Shown piece by piece: positions 31,292-37,203 of a DNA stretch of 37,203 nt. The position numbers and the translations under genes are program-made. This DNA is from Alphaproteobacteria bacterium (lineage in GTDB: Bacteria; Pseudomonadota; Alphaproteobacteria; CAAGCB01; CAG-977). Position 1 is the first letter of the stretch, and the number at the start of each line of letters is the position of its first letter. The notes beneath the pieces were generated by a model that saw nothing but the letters and a program-made list of their open reading frames with translations, had not been told where the DNA came from and did no database searches. The stretch covers positions 1-37,203 of the forward strand of contig CAAGEK010000072.1 in assembly GCA_900768845.1 (NCBI GenBank). The letters run 5' to 3'.

Positions 31292-32174
31292 ATGTACGAG
31301 CTGATTCAGGTTTCGGAGAGCTGTTTTTATATTGAAAGCCCCGCAAAAATCGGTCTGATTAAACTGACGGATTCGGAAGTGTGTCTGATTGATTCGGGAA
31401 ATGACGAATCGGCAGGGCGGAAAGTGAAAAAGATTTTGGATGCGAAAGGCTGGCGTTTGACGGCAATTTACAATACTCATTCCAATGCGGATCACATCGG
31501 CGGGAATAAGTATCTGCAATCGCAAACGGGGTGCAGGATTTTCGCCGCGGGAATTGAGAAGGCTTTTACGCGCTATCCTGTTTTAGAGCCGTCTTTTTTA
31601 TACGGCGGATTTCCTTTTAAGGCGCAAATTTTTGATGGCCGAGCCGAGCGTTGTTGAAGATTTAATGCCGGAAAGTTTGCCTGATTCGATGCAAGCTGTT
31701 GATTTAAAAGGCCATTTTTTTGATATGACGGGATTTAAAACGGCAGAGGGCGTTTTTTATCTGGCGGATTGTTTATCAAGCAAGGCTGTTTTGGATAAGT
31801 ATCGGATAACATTTATTTATGATGTTTCAGAATATTTGAACACATTGGAACGCGTGAAGAAATCGGACGCGAAAGTTTTTATTCCGTCACATACGGAGGT
31901 GACGGACGATATTTCTGATTTGGTGTCGTATAATATTGAGGCGGTTTACGGAGTCGCCGATTTGATTCTTGATTTGTTAAAAAGTCCGTTGACGTTTGAA
32001 AAGCTTTTACAGGCTTTATTTGAAACGTACGGCTTGATGATGAATGCGGAGCAATATGTTTTAGCGGGCAGTACGGTTCGTTCTTATTTGTCGTGGTTGA
32101 GTGACTCTCAGCGTATTTGTTTTGATTTTAAGGATAATGAGATGTTTTGGCGGCGGACTGAAAGGCGGCTTTGA
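31292..32174 (+). pseudogene. MBL-fold metallo-hydrolase interrupted by a one-base frameshift
   Basis: Two frames form one protein. Frame 1 (from ATG 31292, GGAGAAAG upstream) gives about 110 residues with HSNADHIGG (63-71), a variant of the HxHxDH metal motif in which the second His is Asn. Frame 2 continues from about 31634 to TGA 32174 with LMAEPSVVEDLMPESLP, KGHFFDMTGFKTAEGVFYLADC and the later metal-site region (IPSHTEV). Removing one T from the T5 run at 31629-31633 joins them as KAQILMAEPS, giving about 293 residues. The coding is AT-richer than its neighbours. Whether this is a sequencing or assembly error or a real mutation cannot be told. Confidence 0.8.
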
Positions 32175-32192
32175 AAAAGCCGTTTGTTTTTT
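32164..32192 (+). terminator. Terminator of the MBL-fold gene
   Basis: CGGCTTT and AAAGCCG form a stem overlapping the stop codon, followed by TTTGTTTTTT. Confidence 0.8.
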
Positions 32193-32221
32193 GATGATTG
32201 TGCTTGCGTTCTCCTCAAAAG

Positions 32222-32510
32222 TTAAAGTGTCTTTCAGACACCCCGATGGGGTGCTTTAGGTTTCGGGCGGGGCGTTCCGCTAAAATCTAAAGTGTCTTTC
32301 AGACACACCCCGAGGGGGTGAGTTGAGTTTCAGACGGTGCGTTTCGATAAAGTCGAAGTGTCTTTCAGACACACCCCGAGGGGGTGGCTTAAGTTTCGGG
32401 CGGTGCGTTCCGCTAAAGTCGAAGTGTCTTTCCGACACACCCCCGATGGGGTGGCTTAAGTTTCGGGCGGTGCGTTCCGCCAAAGTCGGAGTGTCTTTCA
32501 GACACCTCGG
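32222..32510. repeat. 66-bp tandem repeat, five copies of the core
   Basis: The core GTGTCTTTCAGACAC starts at 32227, 32292, 32358, 32424 and 32491, at 65-67 base spacing (copy 4 reads CTTTCC). Each core is itself a hairpin (GTGTC/GACAC). Copies 1 to 4 are followed by a CACCCC..GGGGTG hairpin and a conserved linker with TTTCGGGCGGTGCGTTCCGC. The period near 66 keeps a reading frame of 22 codons open on the minus strand, but this looks incidental. Confidence 0.9.
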
Positions 32511-32514
32511 GTTC

Positions 32515-32896
32515 TCACCCTACACCACTTTCCAATAAAAAAGACCTCCTGAAGGAGGTTGGTAGATTTAGTTTTTTGCGGGTGAAGGGAATGTTCGCTT
32601 CGCTCACCCCTCAAGGGGGCCGCTCAGCGCGTTGCGCCTGCGCGTCGCTCCCGTTGGTCGCCGAACCCGCTCGGGTTCTCACCCGACACCACTTTCCAAT
32701 AAAAAAGACCTCCTTCAGGAGGTCGGTAGATTTAGTTTTTTGCGGGTGAAGGGAATGTTCGCTTCGCTCACCCCTCAAGGGGGCCGCTCGGCGCGTTGCG
32801 CCTGCGCGTCGCTCCCGTTGGTCGCCGAACCCGCTCGGGTTCTCACCCGACACCACTTTCCAATAAAAAAGACCTCCTTCAGGAGGTCTTTTTTAT
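32515..32896. repeat. 164-bp direct repeats derived from the tRNA-Gly 3' region
   Basis: The unit beginning CCAATAAAAAAGACCTCCT occurs at 32532, 32696 and 32860, exactly 164 bases apart (the third is the real tRNA-Gly terminator). Each unit also carries GCGGGTGAAGGGAAT, equal to the 3' end of the tRNA-Gly gene, at about 32579 and 32743. It then has a GC-rich filler with CGCGTTGCGCCTGCGCGTCG. Copies 1 and 2 differ by only a few bases. Confidence 0.9.
32860..32896 (-). terminator. Terminator of tRNA-Gly
   Basis: AAAAAAGACCTCCT and AGGAGGTCTTTTTT form a perfect stem around TC, right after the tRNA. Confidence 0.9.
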
Positions 32897-32970
32897 TGGA
32901 GCGGGTGAAGGGAATCGAACCCTCGTCGTAAGCTTGGGAAGCTTCTGCTCTACCATTGAGCTACACCCGC
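32897..32970 (-). tRNA. tRNA-Gly (anticodon CCC)
   Basis: 74 bases with encoded CCA. The acceptor stem GCGGGTG/CACCCGC, the D arm GCTC..GAGC and the T arm GAGGGTTCGATTCCCTT are intact. The anticodon loop TTCCCAA gives CCC. The top pair of the anticodon stem (G27 with A43) is a mismatch. The sequence is close to E. coli glyU. Confidence 0.93.
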
Positions 32971-33019
32971 GTTTTCTTGTACCTCTTTACACCGTATCCG
33001 GTAAAGGCACAAGCTTTTT

Positions 33020-33715
33020 TTAACGCTTGATGTAATCGTTGAAGGCGGGGCTTGACAGTTCGCTGTCCAAACGCGCCGACAAAATCTTTACGACGTCAAA
33101 CATTTCGTTCGTCCACAGCTTTTCGCGTTCTTCAAATGTCGCTTCGCTGTCAACGACTTCTTTTTTCATGGCGACCGCCGTCGTTTCGACCAAAACACGC
33201 CCTTCCGAATCGACAATCTGGACGGTCACTTCAAATTTCGCCGAATATTGTTGCTTGACGGACTTAAAGCAAGACCCCGTAATGATGTTTTCTTCAACGA
33301 TGCCCGCGTCTTTGATCAGAAAACGGACATGACGGTCGGGAGTCCCGTCGACGCTGAAACGGTTTTCCGCCCATTTGTGAATGATCTGTTCAGGAGAAAC
33401 CAACAGCATATGTTCAATGTTCGGCGATCTGTTCGGCGAGTTGTAGCTGGAAATGAATTTGATGTCCTGAGCTTTCAGAACGATTTTCTGCCCCATCGGC
33501 ACGGGCGGATAAAAATCGGCCTGAGTCGGCGCGCTGTAAGCCTGCGGCTGCTGCGGTACGGGAGCCCCGTACGGTTGCGGCGCGTAACCCGTTTGATACC
33601 CCGCCTGTGCATAATTTTGATTATAAGGCGTGTATCCGTAATTCGGCGTCGACTGGCACGCCGCCAACAGCGTCATGACCGCCGCCGGAATAACAAAACG
33701 CAGAAGTTTGAACAT
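33020..33715 (-). CDS. Lipoprotein with Tyr/Gln/Pro-rich linker
   Basis: 231 residues. The signal peptide ends in the lipobox LAAC with Cys20. Residues 21-68 are a Tyr/Gln/Pro/Gly-rich linker (NYGYTPYNQNYAQAGYQTGY) typical of surface or periplasm-spanning spacers. The globular part (PPVPMGQKIVLKAQDIKFIS to the end) has no family I can name. It starts three bases after the hslO stop, with CAGGAG inside the end of hslO, so the two are coupled. The tRNA-Gly gene follows on the same strand. Confidence 0.75.
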   Translation of the reverse strand: MFKLLRFVIPAAVMTLLAACQSTPNYGYTPYNQNYAQAGYQTGYAPQPYGAPVPQQPQAYSAPTQADFYPPVPMGQKIVLKAQDIKFISSYNSPNRSPNIEHMLLVSPEQIIHKWAENRFSVDGTPDRHVRFLIKDAGIVEENIITGSCFKSVKQQYSAKFEVTVQIVDSEGRVLVETTAVAMKKEVVDSEATFEEREKLWTNEMFDVVKILSARLDSELSSPAFNDYIKR

Positions 33716-33718
33716 TAC

Positions 33719-34627
33719 TTAATTCTCCTGAATTAAATCTTCTGAGGTTAACGTATATTTTCTGCCGCAAAACTGACAATCAACCGTGATCTTTCCGTCA
33801 ATGATCATATCGTCAATATCCTGCTTGGGAAAACTCCTTAACATTTCTATTACCTTTTCTTGCGAGCATCGGCAACCAAATTTAAGCAATTTAGGCATAA
33901 AAATTTGCAAATCGTTTAAATGATACAGGCGATTGACAAGATTTTCAACGGGAAGTTTCAGGTTTGTCAATTCTTCTTTGGTCGCGCTGTTCAGCAAAAT
34001 AACCGCCGTGCGCCACATTTCTTCGGCGTCTTCGGGACTGACGCTTTTCGCTTTCGCTCCGGACAGGGGCATTTTTTGAATCATGACAGCTCCGCACCGC
34101 CATCCGCCGTTTTCATCGGGACTCGCAACGTCCAGCCGGATCGCCGTGTCGATTTGTTCCGAATCCCTGAAGTATTGATGGACGCATTCCGTCAGCGTCG
34201 GCTGTTCCAAACCGACGATCCCCTGATATGTTTCGCTTGAACCTTTTTGATCTACCATGAAAGACAACGCCCCGCGCCCGAAAAAGGCGGGAACCAGAGC
34301 CGTCGGTTTTTCAGCCTGTTTTTTTTCTTCTTTTTCCAAAGCGTCGGCGTCGAATCGTGCGTAGCCGCGAATCGCGCCTTCGGCCGTCTGGTTGACGACC
34401 AGAGCGGAAACGGGGCCGTCGCCTTGAATTTGAAGCGTGAAAACACCGTCGTATTTTATGGACGAGCATAACAGCGCGCTCAGCCCGACGGCTTCGGAAA
34501 GCAAACGTCCGACCGTCGCCGGATACCGGTGTTGCGACAAAACGGTTTCAAGTGTTTCGTTCAGGCGGACGGCGTGCCCTCTGGTCAGACCCGAATCGAT
34601 AATGAAAGAATATGCGGCGTCACTCAT
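33719..34627 (-). CDS. hslO: Redox-regulated chaperone Hsp33 (HslO)
   Basis: 302 residues from ATG 34627, chosen because AGAGGGG lies six bases upstream; the frame extends to another ATG at 34645. Hsp33 protects unfolding proteins during oxidative stress and is activated when its zinc cysteines oxidise. The C-terminal zinc centre is present: CRC (FGCRCSQEKV) and CxxC (VDCQFCGRKY). The N-terminal chaperone domain shows HRYPATVGRLLSEAV and IQGDGPVSALVV. Confidence 0.94.
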   Translation of the reverse strand: MSDAAYSFIIDSGLTRGHAVRLNETLETVLSQHRYPATVGRLLSEAVGLSALLCSSIKYDGVFTLQIQGDGPVSALVVNQTAEGAIRGYARFDADALEKEEKKQAEKPTALVPAFFGRGALSFMVDQKGSSETYQGIVGLEQPTLTECVHQYFRDSEQIDTAIRLDVASPDENGGWRCGAVMIQKMPLSGAKAKSVSPEDAEEMWRTAVILLNSATKEELTNLKLPVENLVNRLYHLNDLQIFMPKLLKFGCRCSQEKVIEMLRSFPKQDIDDMIIDGKITVDCQFCGRKYTLTSEDLIQEN

Positions 34628-34730
34628 GCGATTTCCCCTCTTCATTCTTCTATTAAATGAGATAACTTCCTTTAAAAAGATTTAAAACTCGGCTATAAAA
34701 AGTCCGGATTACTTTCGAAAAGGCAGGAAA

Positions 34731-35288
34731 ATGTCCGCGAACAGCCCTTCGACGCCGAAACCCGTAACGCAAAAACGGTTGATGAACATAGCCTTGTATT
34801 ATTTAGGGCGTTATGAAACGTCCGCAAGCCGTTTATCCGCGTTTTTGTCGCGGCGGGTGAGCAAAGACAGGTTGAAAGGGGCGGAAATCCCCGATAACGT
34901 TGACGACCTGATTGCAGAAGTGATCGCGAAAATGTGCAAAGACGGCTATATCGACGATTCGCGGTATGCCGAATCGATTTTCCGGCGGATGAAACAGGCC
35001 GGAAAATCAAAACGGGCGATTGTCGAAAAGTTGCGGCAAGCGGGGATCGGAGAAGACGTCAAAACGGCCTTGTTCGCCGCTTTTGAAGAAAGTGAAGGCG
35101 ATTCGGAACTTGAAGCGGCGCGCCGGCTGGTGAAGAAAAAGCGTTTGGGGCCTTTCAGAAATCCGGAACTCCGGAAGGAATTCGCCAAAAAGGATTTGGG
35201 CGTTCTCGCCCGTGCCGGATTTTCTTTTGATACGGCGGTGCAAGCCTTGGAAACTCCCGATTCGCAGGAGGATTTTTATGAAGATTGA
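34731..35288 (+). CDS. recX: Recombination regulator RecX
   Basis: 185 residues. RecX inhibits RecA filament extension. The helical repeats are seen in ALYYLGRYETSASRLSAFLSRRV, KDGYIDDSRYAESIFRRMKQAGKSKRAIVEKLRQAGI and ARRLVKKKRLGPF. No recA is in the window. AGGCAGG lies just before ATG 34731. The end overlaps the following HAD gene by 11 bases. Confidence 0.88.
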   Translation: MSANSPSTPKPVTQKRLMNIALYYLGRYETSASRLSAFLSRRVSKDRLKGAEIPDNVDDLIAEVIAKMCKDGYIDDSRYAESIFRRMKQAGKSKRAIVEKLRQAGIGEDVKTALFAAFEESEGDSELEAARRLVKKKRLGPFRNPELRKEFAKKDLGVLARAGFSFDTAVQALETPDSQEDFYED

Positions 35289-35970
35289 CAATATGTTGCT
35301 GGTTTGCGACTTCGACGGTGTTTTAATCGACAGCGAATTGATCGGATGTCAAATCTGGTCGGATATGCTGGGTGAGGTCGGCGCGCCTGTTTCCGTCGAG
35401 TCGATGCTGAATGACTATACGGGAAAGAGCGGCCCCCAGATTTGCGCTCAAATCGAATCCGATTTCGGATACTCCCTGCCCGACGGTTTTTTGGATACGG
35501 TGAACGAACGGGTCGAAACGCTTTTTGAAACACAATTGAAAACGGTGCCGAATGTCTTGGAAACTCTGGAGCGACTCGATATGCCGATGTGTATCGCTTC
35601 GGGCAGCCGTCCCGAACGTTTGTTCCAATGTTTAAGGGTGACGAAGCTCGATTCGCTGTTTAACAAATCGAATGTTTTCAGCTCTCATGAAGTGAAACGG
35701 GGGAAGCCGGCTCCCGATGTCTTTTTGTATGCCGCGGAAAAGATGGGATTCGCCCCTTCTTCCTGTGTCGTTTTGGAAGACAGCGTCGCGGGCGTTCAAG
35801 CCGGACTTGCCGCAGGTATGACGGTTTTCGGCTTTACGGGCGGATCTCATTGCACGCCGTTCAGAATAGATTCCTTGCAAAAAGCGGGGGCTCATCTGCT
35901 GTTTGACGATTTCTCCGTTTTGCCCGAATTGCTCAGCCGTCTTCCTGATGCAACAGAATCGAAACCATAA
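35278..35970 (+). CDS. HAD phosphatase of the beta-phosphoglucomutase-like group
   Basis: 230 residues from ATG 35278, with GGAGG six bases upstream (the frame runs back inside recX). The nucleophile motif CDFDGVLIDSE, the motif II Ser in CIASGS, the motif III Lys in RGKPAPDVFLYAA and the motif IV VLEDSVAGVQAGLAAGM are all in place. The set is typical of small sugar-phosphate phosphatases such as YieH/GPH types. Substrate unknown. It overlaps recX and ends tail-to-tail within the 3' end of the LptF/G-type gene (38 bases). Confidence 0.88.
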   Translation: MKIDNMLLVCDFDGVLIDSELIGCQIWSDMLGEVGAPVSVESMLNDYTGKSGPQICAQIESDFGYSLPDGFLDTVNERVETLFETQLKTVPNVLETLERLDMPMCIASGSRPERLFQCLRVTKLDSLFNKSNVFSSHEVKRGKPAPDVFLYAAEKMGFAPSSCVVLEDSVAGVQAGLAAGMTVFGFTGGSHCTPFRIDSLQKAGAHLLFDDFSVLPELLSRLPDATESKP

Positions 35971-37024
35971 CCAGAGAAAAAATGATAATCGGACTCCAAA
36001 TGGCGAAAGCGGTCGGCAAAGCTGTCGAAAATCCCAGCGCATAAGTGATTCGCGTCAGGAAATACAGTAAAAAGCCGATGGCGATTCCCACGCTGATTCT
36101 TAACAGCCCGCCGCCTTGCCGTTGATTCGGGTTGATTGAAAAAACGGCGGCGATCAAAATCATCGTCAGCAACAAAAACGGGGAAGCGAACAGCGATTGC
36201 AGGTGCAGTCTGTGAGAATGTGCGGAAAATCCGGTGCTTTCAAAAAAATTGATCAGGTCGGGCAAGTCCCAAAACGAAATCGTTTGCGGCGAAGCGAAAT
36301 TTTCCTGAATCTTTCCCAAAGTCAGGCTTGTCGGGAAGAGCAAATCCTGATGTTTTTCGATATTTTTGCCTTTTTCGTAAATGCTTGCGTCGCTCAACAG
36401 GAAAAAGCCGTCTTTTAAAAAAGCAGTGTTCGCGTCGATTCGCCGCAGAAATTCGTCCTGATCGGAAAATTCCATAATGCTGACGACGCGCAGGGTCAGA
36501 TTGTATTTTTCCTGACGAATCGCATCGGCGTGGACGACGTACATTTTATTGTCGCGGTGTTCTCTCAACCACAATCCTTGAATGCTGATGATGGGCGTGT
36601 CCACTTTTTTGTCTTCCAACCTTTGATATTTGGCAAACATCGCCGCGGAAAACGGGTTGAAAACGGTAACGTTCAGAACGCCCAAAACAAATGCGGTGAC
36701 CATCAGCGGAGCCACAAACTGCCATACGGACTGTCCCGCCGAACGGATGATGACCAGCTCGTGACTTTTGGTCAGACGCCAAAAGACAATGATTGCGCCG
36801 ATTAACACGGCGAAAGGCAGAAGCGTTTGCAACATATTCGGCAGTTTGAGCGACGCCATGATCAGCACTTCACCGAAACTGTAAGAAATCTTGGTCGTTC
36901 CCTTTTTCATCAGCTCGATAACGTCAAAGAGCAAAATGACGAATCCCAGCGTCAGCATGACGGCGAAAAAAGACATAAGAAACTGACGTATTATATATCT
37001 GCTCAAAATACGGGGCATGGGCAT
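35933..37024 (-). CDS. lptG: LPS export permease, LptG/LptF family
   Basis: 363 residues from ATG 37024 (a second ATG is two codons later). Six membrane helices, three on each side of a periplasmic beta-jellyroll of about 150 residues, fit YjgP/YjgQ. Typical are LSRYIIRQFLMSFFAVMLTL, ELMKKGT, LPNMLQTLLPFAVLIGAIIVF and GVAIGFLLYFLTRI-like positions. LptF and LptG form the permease that pulls LPS from the inner membrane for LptB. The sequence looks more like LptG, but the partner is outside the window. A TTGCTT..TATTTA promoter may lie at about 37045-37085. Confidence 0.85.
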   Translation of the reverse strand: MPMPRILSRYIIRQFLMSFFAVMLTLGFVILLFDVIELMKKGTTKISYSFGEVLIMASLKLPNMLQTLLPFAVLIGAIIVFWRLTKSHELVIIRSAGQSVWQFVAPLMVTAFVLGVLNVTVFNPFSAAMFAKYQRLEDKKVDTPIISIQGLWLREHRDNKMYVVHADAIRQEKYNLTLRVVSIMEFSDQDEFLRRIDANTAFLKDGFFLLSDASIYEKGKNIEKHQDLLFPTSLTLGKIQENFASPQTISFWDLPDLINFFESTGFSAHSHRLHLQSLFASPFLLLTMILIAAVFSINPNQRQGGGLLRISVGIAIGFLLYFLTRITYALGFSTALPTAFAIWSPIIIFSLVMVSILLHQEDG

Positions 37025-37113
37025 TTGAAAAATCCTTATGTAACACTGTTAAATAAATAGCACATCCGGTGTGATTTAAGCAATCGTATAGGAATGTGAA
37101 GAGTGTGTTGGAT

Positions 37114-37145
37114 GGGGGAGCGGGGGAGATTTTACGGGGGGCGGG
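37114..37145 (+). other. G-rich tract, possible G-quadruplex
   Basis: Four G runs (5, 5, 6 and 3) occur at 37114, 37122, 37136 and 37143, with short spacers. It sits between the lptG promoter region and a plus-strand promoter. Confidence 0.4.
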
Positions 37146-37175
37146 AAAAAAGATGATAATTTTTAAAAAAAGTTA

Positions 37176-37202
37176 TTGACAATGGGGAAGGAAGTGTATA
37201 GA
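37176..37202 (+). promoter_or_regulatory. Putative promoter reading out of the window
   Basis: A perfect TTGACA (37176-37181) is followed by TATAGA (37197-37202) at a 15-base spacing, shorter than optimal. It would drive a gene beyond the window. Confidence 0.45.
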
Positions 37203-37203
37203 A

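Noticed and set aside
31628..31634. Programmed ribosomal frameshift in the MBL gene
   Set aside because: The run does not fit a -1 slippery heptamer in the right frame; the change needed is +1, so an indel is more likely.
32280..32483. Minus-strand frame with a 22-residue repeat (GVSERHFDF)
   Set aside because: It is the translation of the 66-bp DNA repeat; the period is divisible by three, no ribosome binding site is seen.
32222..32510. CRISPR array
   Set aside because: The intervals between the core repeats are themselves repeats and not unique spacers, and no cas genes are near.
32611..33023. Several frames of 75-99 codons across the 164-bp repeats and tRNA-Gly
   Set aside because: They read through tRNA-Gly, its terminator or its copies.

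Overview
The window looks like chromosomal DNA of an alphaproteobacterium, probably an uncultured, possibly host-associated lineage (inference). The sequence supports this in three ways. The F0 ATP synthase genes run atpI-atpB-atpE-atpF'-atpF with a split b/b' stalk and no F1 genes attached. LexA has an alphaproteobacterial-type GTTC-N7-GTTC box. A DUF721 gene sits beside a DsbA-like thiol protein. Most genes are conserved housekeeping genes with consistent codon use.

Left part (1-7263, all minus strand): the start of a secreted protein running off the window, a Cys-rich secreted protein with a YGNA-repeat tail, then a tight unit mtaB-ftsY-(membrane transporter-like/HEAT protein)-(cyclic-nucleotide-binding domain protein). 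From 7423 to 12777 (plus): a small membrane protein, then ffh-rpsP-rimM-trmD-rplS with a long terminator, then asd.

12778-15232 is accessory. It holds a small ORF, a promoter-to-terminator unit of about 270 nt that is strongly structured and encodes a 21-residue hydrophobic peptide with a hairpin over its ribosome binding site, a PEGA-like lipoprotein, and the first of four related HExRH putative metallopeptidases. 15383-21417 (plus) returns to conserved genes: a HAD hydrolase, tgt, DUF721, a DsbA-like protein and the F0 operon, whose c subunit has lost most of the usual glycine motif. 21473-24630 holds three more HExRH proteins in tandem behind a strong promoter.

24631-25927 is a decaying intergenic region with a dead IS200/IS605-type transposase and an unexplained hairpin-rich stretch before tRNA-Glu. 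26078-31199 carries lexA with its SOS box, a divergent polysaccharide deacetylase, a CNNM/CBS protein, a YgjV-like protein and hisH-hisF. 31292-32970 holds an MBL-fold hydrolase broken by one base, a 66-bp tandem repeat (five copies of its core), and 164-bp repeats that carry copies of the 3' end and terminator of the adjacent tRNA-Gly. The right end has a lipoprotein, hslO, recX, a second HAD phosphatase and an LptF/LptG-type permease, then a G-rich tract and a promoter pointing out of the window.

The best candidates for something undescribed are the HExRH family, the structured-RNA/short-peptide locus at 13119-13420, and the tRNA-Gly-derived repeats.
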